Shown piece by piece: positions 52,985-64,000 of a DNA stretch of 64,000 bases. The stretch is from the NCBI GenBank assembly GCA_947179485.1, contig OX359246.1, positions 52,617,632 through 52,681,631 on the forward strand, given 5' to 3'. This DNA is from Allacma fusca (taxonomy: Eukaryota; Arthropoda; Collembola; Symphypleona; Sminthuridae). Position 1 is the first letter of the stretch. Every line of letters begins with the position of its first letter. Below the pieces are notes generated by a model. It saw only the letters and a program-made list of their open reading frames with translations. It was not told where the DNA came from and made no database searches. The position numbers and the translations under genes were made by a program.

Positions 52985-54988
52985 GTGGAGTTTAAGGAAG
53001 AACGCCAGGAAAACCCACCAGCTCCAGCACCGGAAGATCCACTGGCACAACCCGACTCACCTGATGTAAGATTCGTTGATTTAGCTCACGTATCATTTTA
53101 CATAGGAGTCCGTGGATGGATGGTAGCACCAAGTTGGGAAGATGAAGATGCGGAAATAGTCATCTTTACCAACCCGAACGAGACGCAGTTATACAGCCAA
53201 CTGGATCCGGTACGACTTCAAGTGAGAAATATGGTGGAAAGGGCCAATGACCCATTGGACCACTCACCGCCAAAATTTCCGGATCAAGTATTGGAAGATA
53301 TATCTGGAGACGAACGCCATAGCCGGATAGAAGCACAGTACTCCAGGAGAACCAATTACTTCAGCAACAACATGGACACCAGGGAAAGATCCACCATGTG
53401 TCCTCATTGTTACCAGAAATCTACCATCGACCCAGAGAGGTTTCCAACATATAATATCTCACATCGTTCAACCAACAGCCCAGAGCAAAATCTAGTGAGA
53501 TGGCTCAACAGAATGTACAGGGAGACATTTATCGAGAGACTCAACATCCATCAACAACCGACTCAACCACCTCAACTACGACTCGAGCAGTTACAAAGGG
53601 CGCTTAGCACCTTAAGCGAACCCAGAACAGATGCTCATGAATCAAATATAGAATACGCCGAACACCAGGCAGGAATAGATTACAACAATCACGGAGAATT
53701 AATCCGGGAAAGAAGGGCATTGCTGTATGATGCAATGGACCATCCCACAGATTATCGCAGACTAGACCCAAGGGAGCGAGACCTGCTCATCCTATACGGG
53801 CAAAGTCGAAGAAACGTACCAATGGAAAATACCCGTCTGGAAACAATGGCAGGAGACATGAACATCTCACCAGGGGAAATGATACCGAGACTTTGGACAA
53901 CATTGTTCAATGGTCAAAGAGGTATTGATAATCACCAAGTACCAACATATCTAACATGTCGGGAACATCAGGGAGTAATGCGAGGGCTCACGGGAACCGA
54001 GCTACGCAGATTGATTAATCAGATGTGGTTCGACATAGGAACTCAGCCAACCTGGCGAGAGCAAGAAATATGGATAAATAGTTTCCTACTTAGGGGAGAC
54101 GCCATCACCGGACGTGGAGAGAAAGCTTTACAGCAACTAGCGAGTATACCAATACACATGCTAAGTTTTCAAGAATTTGCGAGTATGACCGAGAGGATCA
54201 TAACTCTTTATCATCAGGACGCGGCAATTCAGGAGTGGCGACAATTCGGAGCAATAAACCAGAGCAGCGGAAGTCAACCCAATCCAATCGACGACATAGA
54301 AGAAGAACTAGGACAATGGGAAGACTGGATATTCGCAATGAAACTAGCGGGAGAAGGCCAAAAGCCAACTACCCTATATGCTAGAAAACTAAAAGGAGGA
54401 GTAGCCACTCTAAGACAACCCCGGAAAACAGGGTCTTTCAGAGACCTAAACGAACTTGTCACGATACGAATCTGGCAAAGAGAACACTTTCACAGGATTC
54501 GGGAGCAAATCAGCAACCGTGGAGATGGACCGAGTTACAAACCATACCAACTATCTCCAAGAAATGAAAGACGACCAGGAATAACACCCATACACATGGT
54601 ACCCAGCGCAATAGACCGATTCCAAACACCCCAATGGCGATCAGTTGTCATTGATGGAAGACCAGATGAACCTGATCTAATAAATCTCATACGAACCCTC
54701 AGAGGTCGAACAGGAATCGAAATAATTTTCCGAGACCTCGGATATGATTTCATACAGGAAGAACTCAGGAGAGACCCAGTGACACAACAAAGAACCAGCT
54801 ATCTTTCCATAACAAACCCTGTAGAGCATAGAAGGCTAATGGATCAGTTATGGGAAAGATCATCACGTGCAAGATGGGACCCGGAGATTTTATCCGAAAA
54901 TAGATTCGCAGTCATATCATTCCGAACACTAGCGGAAGGAGAGGAGGAGACCGGCACCCTCAGAGGGCCGTCCGAGGAAGACGATTAA
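52985..54988 (+). CDS. ORF4: unknown protein in frame behind the ORF3 UAG (667 codons)
   Basis: No family recognised. The frame follows the ORF3 stop (TAG at 52982-52984) without a break and begins with GTG, so it has no normal start at its 5' end. The first in-frame ATG is at 53120. Expression could be by UAG readthrough as a C-terminal extension of ORF3, from the internal ATG, or after splicing; or the TAG is a single nonsense mutation in what was one ORF. The product is soluble-looking and largely helical, with a CPHC motif near residue 140 and many Arg/Glu/Gln (YRETFIERLNIHQQ, REQEIWINSFLLRGD). The long intact frame downstream of the stop argues for function. Confidence 0.7.
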   Translation: MEFKEERQENPPAPAPEDPLAQPDSPDVRFVDLAHVSFYIGVRGWMVAPSWEDEDAEIVIFTNPNETQLYSQLDPVRLQVRNMVERANDPLDHSPPKFPDQVLEDISGDERHSRIEAQYSRRTNYFSNNMDTRERSTMCPHCYQKSTIDPERFPTYNISHRSTNSPEQNLVRWLNRMYRETFIERLNIHQQPTQPPQLRLEQLQRALSTLSEPRTDAHESNIEYAEHQAGIDYNNHGELIRERRALLYDAMDHPTDYRRLDPRERDLLILYGQSRRNVPMENTRLETMAGDMNISPGEMIPRLWTTLFNGQRGIDNHQVPTYLTCREHQGVMRGLTGTELRRLINQMWFDIGTQPTWREQEIWINSFLLRGDAITGRGEKALQQLASIPIHMLSFQEFASMTERIITLYHQDAAIQEWRQFGAINQSSGSQPNPIDDIEEELGQWEDWIFAMKLAGEGQKPTTLYARKLKGGVATLRQPRKTGSFRDLNELVTIRIWQREHFHRIREQISNRGDGPSYKPYQLSPRNERRPGITPIHMVPSAIDRFQTPQWRSVVIDGRPDEPDLINLIRTLRGRTGIEIIFRDLGYDFIQEELRRDPVTQQRTSYLSITNPVEHRRLMDQLWERSSRARWDPEILSENRFAVISFRTLAEGEEETGTLRGPSEEDD

Positions 54989-55504
54989 CAACGTCACAGA
55001 GGATAATAACCTGACCATTCCATCCAGGTCATGGTATAGTAAGAAGGAGAACTAGCGGGGAGAGCAGAAGCTAAATTACCTGATGACGGAAGAAATTCCC
55101 GAAGGGAATGTAAAGTGTAGATTATTTCGCAAGAGAGGATCTACGATAAAACATTTTTAAGATCTTATGCAGCATCAACCATCGGGATTACGGCGGATGT
55201 TACATAATGATCACCATAACAGAATAGTTAGAAAAGAAAAACAAATAAAAATAATTACAAAATAGAAAACCAAACAAAAAATAATTTACTTACTAACACA
55301 TTTCATAGAGTTCATAGGATAGAAATATTAACAAAAGATTATGTCACCGGAAGTGGGACATACAGATTACAACATCGGAATTAGGAAAAGAATTCTCTTT
55401 CGCAATCGGAAGATGAAAACACAAACAAATTAATTGATATAAATAAGAGACTCTTAAACCAGAGTACTCATTACAACCTCAACACCCACAGAGAGCTCAA
55501 ATAC
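54989..55504 (+). other. spacer between ORF4 and ORF5
   Basis: No coding signal. It is A-rich and may hold a splice acceptor or initiation region for ORF5; none is obvious. Confidence 0.5.
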
Positions 55505-55564
55505 TTGAGACTACTCAGGGATAAGGAACAGTTACACAAAAAGTTTTTTTTTCATATAGTGAAA

Positions 55565-56290
55565 ATGAAGTGTCAAAATCTTTTGAGCCTTGCAATAACT
55601 CTAATTGCAATGGACGTTTCCGAAACCAGGCCGATAGCACAGCCAAGTCCAGAACCATGGGGAGGACCACTGATGGCAGCTTTAGGAACCCAGGTCGGAA
55701 AATGGTTCGCAAACTACATGGTACCAGCCTTAACAGTCGGAAGCGGAGCCATCACGGCATCAGTGTTATCACAAAAGGACCCAGTAGTACATATACTACA
55801 CCACAAAGATGACGGGAAACTAGCCATAGTGCAGTATGACCCGAACGACCCAAACGTAGAAGCCCAGAGAATCATGGAGAGGAATCAACAAATGGCTTTA
55901 CTACAACCCCAACACCAATTCATACAAAATCAACAGCCCATTATGCCGAGAGATAGCAGACCACCATGGATGGAACAATTCAACGAAATTGATTGGAAAT
56001 CCAATGAGGTTCCAACATCAGACACGGATTACACCGTAGTCATTATTAGTTCATTCGGTTGTATTACCACAGTAGTGATATTTATATTCACAGTAATACT
56101 GTACCGAATTCGAACGCAGAAAAGAAAATCAGATCAACAAAAAGCGACCGAGAGAGAATTAGACAATGTTGCAGACACGGCAGCATTAGTCCAAAATTCT
56201 GTAGAGCAGTTAGTCGGATGCAGAATTGTGAGGCCCAACGTACAACCACAGGCCAGCAGACACACAACCAGAGCAACCGTACAACTATAA
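55565..56290 (+). CDS. ORF5: small membrane glycoprotein-like protein in env position (241 aa)
   Basis: No family recognised. The frame starts at 55505, but the ATG at 55565 is preferred: it has A at -3 and places a signal-like sequence at the N-terminus (MKCQNLLSLAITLIAMDV). A second hydrophobic stretch (MVPALTVGSGAITASVL) lies near residue 50. A strong membrane anchor (VVIISSFGCITTVVIFIFTV) near residue 165 is followed by a basic stop-transfer signal (YRIRTQKRK) and a cytoplasmic tail. The likely topology is type I or two-pass. It is the last ORF before the 3' LTR, where env lies in errantivirus-like elements, but it is far smaller and has no visible fusion peptide or cleavage site. Confidence 0.7.
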   Translation: MKCQNLLSLAITLIAMDVSETRPIAQPSPEPWGGPLMAALGTQVGKWFANYMVPALTVGSGAITASVLSQKDPVVHILHHKDDGKLAIVQYDPNDPNVEAQRIMERNQQMALLQPQHQFIQNQQPIMPRDSRPPWMEQFNEIDWKSNEVPTSDTDYTVVIISSFGCITTVVIFIFTVILYRIRTQKRKSDQQKATERELDNVADTAALVQNSVEQLVGCRIVRPNVQPQASRHTTRATVQL

Positions 56291-58882
56291 CACCGACCCA
56301 ACCGGGAAGGATCAACGCAAGAAAGAAAACAACAAAGAAAAATATGCAAAACCATAGAATTGTATGGAAAAATATTTAAAAATATTTATTAGTTATAAGA
56401 TAGGATAAGAGAAACAATAGAATAAGTAGTTATAAGTAGGATAAGGTTAGGAGAGAAAAAGATAGAAAACCAAGTTCATATAACACAAAAATATAAAAAT
56501 GCAATGAAAATAACAAAGTTCCAATAACGAACGAAAAGTTCAAGTTAGTTAAAGAGGCAGATCCCCAATAGGAGTAAAAGGAAGAATAGTCTAAAGATTG
56601 TGATTTGAATCACAGAATCTTTCGTGTCTCGATGGATTCATTATCCATTTTCTTTCCAATTTTCTTTCCACCCCATTGATTCCAGTGACTAGATTTTTAT
56701 TGGATATCAATCTATCAAGTCAGGCTATGTTTTGAAAACAAAAGTTTATTTTGTTAACGAGATGAAAACTGTTTCAAGATAAGGTTCAGTTCTAACCAAA
56801 ATATTTGGCCAATTATAATTCCTTGAGGCTTGTTCACCATGCAGCCAACGAGTGAGGATTATAATGCCTTGCGGTTTAGATTCATGACGTTTTAGGTTAT
56901 TCAACTCTATATGAGAAGGATAAAATTAAATTTCTAACCTACTCATCGCTTCGGATGAGCGGGATAACAAAATTCCAGCAAAAATCAGACCCCTGTATAA
57001 GCAAGTTCTCTACGATCAGGATCAGTTTACCTTTTAGCTTCAGTTAACCAAATTTACCTAGCTAGATGTGCTAATAAAAGATATTTTAGGTACCTAGAAA
57101 GACAGATTAAGTAAAACGGAAGTCTAAAGGATAGATTCTTCCAAAAGAATTTCTGTAGTATAGGTTCGTTTATAATTTATTTACTTGCAAGATGTATCGC
57201 ATTTTAAATGAAAGTTGACATGAATGTGCCCAGATCTGAAGGATCCTAGGAGCACTAGATCTCCTATAGGGACCAGAAAAATAAATAAAAATACATACTA
57301 TGAATAGGTAGGAGGAACTTTAAATAAAAATATAAAAAGTAAGAAAATTACAGTAATAGAGAAATTATATGACATGATTGATATGTCATCGACATATGCT
57401 AGTGCAGTTTCGTAATTTAAATCGCGAGGTTAAAGGCAATAAGATCTACATTGCAAACAGTGTTGACATCTTTTTACAATTTTAGTACACATCAGAGATG
57501 ACAATAGTTATCATTAGAAAAATTATCTCTTACAGTTTCGGTGATGGATTCCAACGGTTTACGGAATCATTAAATTCACTTCGTTTATACAATGATTAAA
57601 TTCAACATCTAGTGAAAAGGATCAAAAATTTTAAATCTTAAAAGATCAAACGCTTATTAGATTTGATACATTCCATAGTTTCCCAAGACAAATTGTATTA
57701 GGAAAACACAATTCTGAAAGAAATTTTAAACAGAAAATTTAGCTTACAAATTCGACACGTTCCATCAAATAGGATTTTTTACAGATCAAGGTATATGTAT
57801 CTCAGTTGAGGAAATAGTTCATGGTACAAAATGATTTTATGTCTTATGGAGTAGTAAGAACTACTTACTGAACTTCATGGAGCACGATGTTTTCACATTT
57901 GGTGAAACTGCCAACAGTTGTGCATGAGATGGACATAATTCCTAATCTAGCTACCCAAGAACAATTATTTCCACAAAAATTTTGTATTAGTGAGTGACGC
58001 TTTTGCGCTCAAGCCGTCACTTCTGGTGGAGAAAATTTTCGCACAACGATTTGTCTATGACAGGTTAAAGTGTTTCACAAGGAAACTCACGGGATTTTAC
58101 AAGCTTAATAATTAAAATACACCTTTAAAAATACATTAGACCACTACCCTAGTAAGAGCAGCAACTGACAGTAGTCACAATGTTTCAACAACTAGTATTC
58201 AGTATCAGAGTAAATTAGAAATCAAATGAGAATAGGAACAAGAGACAATGTTTCATATCTGCCTTCAAGTATTCTGCCAGTTTTTACAAACAAATTCTTT
58301 TTCAAAACATAGTATTTTAATGTATCTTTCGAGCTTCGAATTCTTGTTTAGACATATTATAATTGCGTGTACAAAATTTTCAATTCTGCCACGATGTTTC
58401 TAATCTTAGATATGACAGATAACATTAGAAATCCAGTTAAATCATTATGTAAATACGATGTATTCCATGTAAATATTGTATATGCAAATTGTAAAGGTAC
58501 AAGGATTGTATGATCTACATACAACAGATTTTATCAAAAGTTATGTGTTTTACTTGCTCTATGTATTTGTTATACTCTAATACCCATAATCTGTAATTCT
58601 TGTGTCATTCATAACAAGTATACAATAACACCAACAAATATTGTACAGCATTACAAAAGTATACATACATATGATGAAGAACATGTATGATAACCATATA
58701 TAATACCTTTACGATAATAATAATGCCCATGAATACCATCACGACCTTGCTACAAAGACCAGCCATTACCATTACGACCAAGATAAGCTACAAAGTATGG
58801 TAACAAAAATAAAATTAGTATAATTATAAATAATATGAACTTGAACTTCGACAGATGACATTGTCGAGGTCGACAATTACCC
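56291..58882 (+). other. 2.6-kb 3' non-coding region of the element
   Basis: No open frame of note. Local inverted repeats include TGTGATT/AATCACA (56599-56614), ATTATAATTCCT/AGGATTATAAT (56812-56865, one bulge), CTCATC/GATGAG (56942-56959) and AGTGACG/CGTCACT (57993-58021). Their role is unknown. Confidence 0.7.
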
Positions 58883-58892
58883 AGAAGAGGAA
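58883..58892 (+). promoter_or_regulatory. polypurine tract
   Basis: AGAAGAGGAA abuts the 3' LTR start, the expected primer site for plus-strand DNA synthesis. Confidence 0.85.
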
Positions 58893-59463
58893 TGTTACAG
58901 ATATATTATAAATAGACTAGAATAAGCATAATCTAAGTCAGCAAATAGTTTGGAAGGTCGTAAGCAGAAGCTACGTGACGCCAAACGCTGACATAACATA
59001 ATTATAAGTAAAGGAAAGGAAATGAGTCAGATTATTTAATAAACAATAAAGATAGGAATAAGATTTAGATTTAAACACGTAGATTAATTACAAGTTCTAA
59101 TCTCGACTTCAAGCAAGCAACATCAAGAGGAGCCGCACCTAGAGTCCATTCCCTCCGGGATGGAGCTCAAAAGGTAGCAAGCGGGGCAACGTGAAATTCG
59201 GAGAATTTCAGGAAGAAGAGATTTAGAATTCAAATTCTATTTTGTGTTAAATGTAAATTGTTCAGTGTAAATTGTATCAGTTCTAGGAACATTAAATTGG
59301 CCCAAAGTTAAATAAAAGAACTACACACAGAATTCAATAGTTCCATTTATTCATGAGTTTCACCAACATCGAAACCATAATTCAGGGGAATGGAACGCCC
59401 GAACCTAGGCTACATTGACTATTACCCACACAACATCAATACCCGGGTGATAGCAACGTAACA
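58893..59463 (+). repeat. 3' LTR
   Basis: 571 bp, TGTTAC...GTAACA, one difference from the 5' LTR (T at 59088). It is followed by ATAT (59464-59467), the right copy of the target duplication. Confidence 0.97.
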
Positions 59464-62400
59464 ATATTTATATGTAATTTATTTACAAATTATTAGTAAT
59501 AAATAATTTTTATTTATGGAATATTTATATGTAATTTATTTACAAATTATTAGTAATAAATTATTTTTATTTATGGAATATTTATATGTAATTTATTTAC
59601 AAATTATTAGTAATAAATAATTTTTATTTATGGAATATTTATATGTAATTTATTTACAAATTATTAGTAATAAATTATTTTTATTTATAGAATATTTGTT
59701 ATTTATTTACAAATTATTTGTAATAAATTAATTATATAATATTTATATATTATTTATTTACAAATTATTAGTAATAAATTATTTTTATTTATAGAATATT
59801 TATGTTATTTATTTACAAATTACTTGTAATAAATTAATTATATAATATTTATATATTATTTATTTACAAATTATTTGTAATAAATTAATTATAAAATATT
59901 TATATGTAATTTATGTACAAATTATTTGTAATAAATTAATTATATAATATTTATATATTATTTATTTACGAATTATTTGTAATAAATTATTTATATTTAT
60001 ATAATATTTATATGTAATTTACTTAGAAAATATTTGGAATAAATTATTTATATTTATATAATATTTATATGTAATTTACTTAGAAAATATTTGGAATAAA
60101 TTATTTATATTTATATAATATTTATATGTAATTTACTTAGAAAATATTTGTAATTATTTATTTATATTTATTTAATATTTATATGTAATTTACTTTGAAA
60201 ATATTTGTAATAATTAATTTATATTTATATAATATTTATATGTAATTTATTTACAAATTATTTGTAATAAATTATTTATATTTATATAATATTTATATGT
60301 AATTTACTTAGAAATTATTTGTAATAAGTTTTTTATATTTATACAATATTTATATGTAATTTATTTACAAATTATTTGTAATAAATTATTTTTATTTATA
60401 GAATATTCATATGTAATTTATTTACAAATTATTAGTAATAAATTATTTTTATTTATGGAATATTTATATGTAATTTATTTACAAATTATTAGTAATAAAT
60501 TATTTTTATTTATAGAATATTCATATGTAATTTATTTACAAATTATTAGTAATAAATAATTTTTATTTATGGAATATTTATATGTAATTTATTTACAAAT
60601 TATTAGTAATAAATTATTTTTATTTATAGAATATTTATATGTAATTTATTTACAAATTATTAGTAATAAATTATTTTTATTTATAGAATATTTATATGTA
60701 ATTTATTTACAAATTATTAGTAATAAATTATTTTTATTTATAGAATATTTATATGTAATTTATTTACAAATTATTAGTAATAAATTATTTTTATTTATAG
60801 AATATTTATATGTAATTTATTTACAAATTATTTGTAATAAATTATTTATATTTATATAATATTTATATGTAATTTACTTAGAAATTATTTGTAATAAGTT
60901 TTTTATATTTATACAATATTTATATGTAATTTATTTACAAATTATTTGTAATAAATTATTTTTATTTATAGAATATTCATATGTAATTTATTTACAAATT
61001 ATTAGTAATAAATTATTTTTATTTATGGAATATTTATATGTAATTTATTTACAAATTATTAGTAATAAATTATTTTTATTTATAGAATATTCATATGTAA
61101 TTTATTTACAAATTATTAGTAATAAATAATTTTTATTTATGGAATATTTATATGTAATTTATTTACAAATTATTAGTAATAAATTATTTTTATTTATAGA
61201 ATATTTATATGTAATTTATTTACAAATTATTAGTAATAAATTATTTTTATTTATAGAATATTTATATGTAATTTATTTACAAATTATTAGTAATAAATTA
61301 TTTTTATTTATAGAATATTTATATGTAATTTATTTACAAATTATTAGTAATAAATTATTTTTATTTATAGAATATTTATATGTAATTTATTTACAAATTA
61401 TTTGTAATAAATTATTTTTATTTATAAAATATTTATGTGTAATTTATTTACAAATTATTTGTAATAAGTTTTTTATATTTATACAATATTTATATGTAAT
61501 TTATTTACAAATTATTTGTAATAAATTATTTTTATTTATAGAATATTCATATGTAATTTATTTACAAATTATTAGTAATAAATTATTTTTATTTATGGAA
61601 TATTTATATGTAATTTATTTACAAATTATTAGTAATAAATTATTTTTATTTATAGAATATTCATATGTAATTTATTTACAAATTATTAGTAATAAATAAT
61701 TTTTATTTATGGAATATTTATATGTAATTTATTTACAAATTATTAGTAATAAATTATTTTTATTTATAGAATATTTATATGTAATTTATTTACAAATTAT
61801 TAGTAATAAATTATTTTTATTTATAGAATATTTATATGTAATTTATTTACAAATTATTAGTAATAAATTATTTTTATTTATAGAATATTTATATGTAATT
61901 TATTTACAAATTATTAGTAATAAATTATTTTTATTTATAGAATATTTATATGTAATTTATTTACAAATTATTAGTAATAAATTATTTTTATTTATAGAAT
62001 ATTTATATGTAATTTATTTACAAATTATTTGTAATAAATTATTTTTATTTATAAAATATTTATGTGTAATTTATTTACAAATTATTTGTAATAAATTATT
62101 TATATTTATATAATATTTATATGTAATTTATTTACAAATTATTTGTAATAAGTTTTTTATATTTATACAATATTTATATGTAATTTATTTACAAATTATT
62201 TGTAATAAATTATTTTTATTTATAGAATATTCATATGTAATTTATTTACAAATTATTAGTAATAAATAATTTTTATTTATGGAATATTTATATGTAATTT
62301 ATTTACAAATTATTAGTAATAAATAATTTTTATTTATGGAATATTTATATGTAATTTATTTACAAATTATTAGTAATAAATTATTTTTATTTATGGAATA

Positions 62401-64000
62401 TTTATATGTAATTTATTTACAAATTATTAGTAATAAATAATTTTTATTTATGGAATATTTATATGTAATTTATTTACAAATTATTAGTAATAAATTATTT
62501 TTATTTATAGAATATTTATGTTATTTATTTACAAATTATTTGTAATAAATTAATTATATAATATTTATATATTATTTATTTACAAATTATTAGTAATAAA
62601 TTATTTTTATTTATAGAATATTTATGTTATTTATTTACAAATTACTTGTAATTAATTAATTATATAATATTTATATATTATTTATTTACAAATTATTTGT
62701 AATAAATTAATTATAAAATATTTATATGTAATTTATGTACAAATTATTTGTAATAAATTAATTATATAATATTTATATATTATTTATTTACGAATTATTT
62801 GTAATAAATTATTTATATGTATATAATATTTATATGTAATTTACTTAGAAAATTTTTGGAATAAATTATTTATATTTATATAATATTTATATGTAATTTA
62901 CTTAGAAAATATTTGGAATAAATTATTTATATTTATATAATATTTATATGTAATTTACTTAGAAAATATTTGTAATTATTTATTTATATTTATTTAATAT
63001 TTATATGTAATTTACTTAGAAAATATTTGTAATAATTAATTTATATTTATATAATATTTATATGTAATTTATTTACAAATTATTTGTAATAAATTATTTA
63101 TATTTATATAATATTTATATGTAATTTACTTAGAAATTATTTGTAATAAGTTTTTTATATTTATACAATATTTATATGTAATTTATTTACAAATTATTTG
63201 TAATAAATTATTTTTATTTTTAGAATATTCATATGTAATTTATTTACAAATTATTAGTAATAAATAATTTTTATTTATGGAATATTTATATGTAATTTAT
63301 TTACAAATTATTAGTAATAAATTATTTTTATTTATAGAATATTCATATGTAATTTATTTACAAATTATTAGTAATAAATAATTTTTATTTATGGAATATT
63401 TATATGTAATTTATTTACAAATTATTAGTAATAAATTATTTTTATTTATAGAATATTTATATGTAATTTATTTACAAATTATTAGTAATAAATCATTTTT
63501 ATTTATAGAATATTTATATGTAATTTATTTACAAATTATTAGTAATAAATTATTTTTATTTATAGAATATTTATATGTAATTTATTTACAAATTATTTGT
63601 AATAAATTATTTTTATTTATAAAATATTTATGTGTAATTTATTTACAAATTATTTGTAATAAATTATTTATATTTATATAATATTTATATGTAATTTATT
63701 TACAAATTATTTGTAATAAGTTTTTTATATTTATACAATATTTATATGTAATTTATTTACAAATTATTTGTAATAAATTATTTTTATTTATAGAATATTC
63801 ATATGTAATTTATTTACAAATTATTAGTAATAAATAATTTTTATTTATGGAATATTTATATGTAATTTATTTACAAATTATTAGTAATAAATTATTTTTA
63901 TTTATGGAATATTTATATGTAATTTATTTACAAATTATTAGTAATAAATAATTTTTATTTATGGAATATTTATATGTAATTTATTTACAAATTATTAGTA
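59464..64000. repeat. 57-bp AT-rich satellite array, right block (continues off window)
   Basis: The same monomer family and phase as the left block. Higher-order structure differs: the TTCATATG variant recurs at 60401, 60971 and 61541 (570 bp, ten monomers) and at 62225 (twelve monomers later), and a longer block repeats about 2,822 bp apart (59911 and 62733). Open frames of 19-aa period are by-products of the 57-bp unit. Confidence 0.95.

Larger units (their letters stand above)
30800..59463 (+). mobile_element. giant Ty3/Gypsy-type LTR retrotransposon
   Basis: A complete 28,664-bp element with 571-bp LTRs, polypurine tract and ATAT duplication, inserted in the 57-bp satellite. The pol domain order protease-RT-RNase H-integrase with a GPY/F module places it with Ty3/Gypsy (Metaviridae). 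Typical members are 4-8 kb with gag-pol and sometimes env; this one has five large ORFs plus smaller candidates covering about 21 kb, a 3.1-kb leader and a 2.6-kb 3' non-coding region. The LTRs differ at one position and the big ORFs are open, so it is recent and may still be mobile. Its base composition (around 40-45% GC in the ORFs) contrasts with the surrounding satellite. Confidence 0.95.

Noticed and set aside
34460..54988. ORF1 and the combined ORF3-UAG-ORF4 frame have exactly the same length (6,567 nt)
   Set aside because: The two sequences show no visible similarity, so I treat the equality as coincidence and not duplication.
20985..64000. CRISPR-like periodic repeat
   Set aside because: Repeats are contiguous with no unique spacers; this is satellite DNA in a eukaryotic context.

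Overview
The window looks like an AT-rich invertebrate, probably arthropod, nuclear genome. The support is a spliced TGF-beta-type prodomain exon, degenerate DUF4806 and tnp2-like (CACTA/EnSpm-related) transposon genes, hAT and Helitron-like non-autonomous elements, an APE-type non-LTR retrotransposon and a very AT-rich satellite. There are no prokaryotic-style operons, tRNAs or rRNAs that I could see. The arthropod assignment is inference; no species is claimed.

Layout. 1-2,064 holds one host-type coding exon on the minus strand (TGF-beta family prodomain with signal peptide and a GTAAGT donor); 2,065-4,930 is featureless. 4,931-20,910 is a graveyard of transposable elements: hAT-like ends, two Helitron-type 3' ends (hairpin plus CTAG), two copies of a ~450 bp inverted-repeat element, inverted minisatellite blocks around a broken non-LTR retrotransposon (9,425-13,540), a tnp2-like transposase pseudogene (14,870-16,499), a DUF4806 pseudogene (16,828-18,876), and two small hAT-type elements whose 8-bp target duplications are perfect. 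From about 20,985 to 30,799 and again from 59,464 to the window end runs a 57-bp satellite with higher-order repeats.

The centrepiece is a 28,664-bp LTR retrotransposon (30,800-59,463) inserted into the satellite with a 4-bp ATAT duplication. Its 571-bp LTRs differ at one base, so it is very young. Pol has the Ty3/Gypsy (Metaviridae) order protease, RT, RNase H, integrase, GPY/F. Almost everything else is unusual: a 3.1 kb leader, a 2,188-aa Gag-like ORF, a 2,391-aa Pol with a ~650-aa spacer between RNase H and integrase and a ~630-aa tail, then a small ORF, a 1,520-aa ORF with membrane segments and furin-like sites, an in-frame 667-aa ORF separated only by one UAG, and a 261-aa membrane-protein ORF, followed by 2.6 kb of non-coding sequence.

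Two signals inside it are the best candidates for something undescribed. First, the leader carries ten dispersed hairpins with a shared loop (about AAGGGCCG-N4-TGAGCG) and entirely different but complementary stems, i.e. covariation visible within one sequence. Second, the 3' tail of pol is overprinted in the +1 frame by five successive short ORFs, several of them strongly coiled-coil-like, the last overlapping the next ORF by ATGA. Functions for the extra ORFs, hairpins and overprinted peptides are inferred or unknown.
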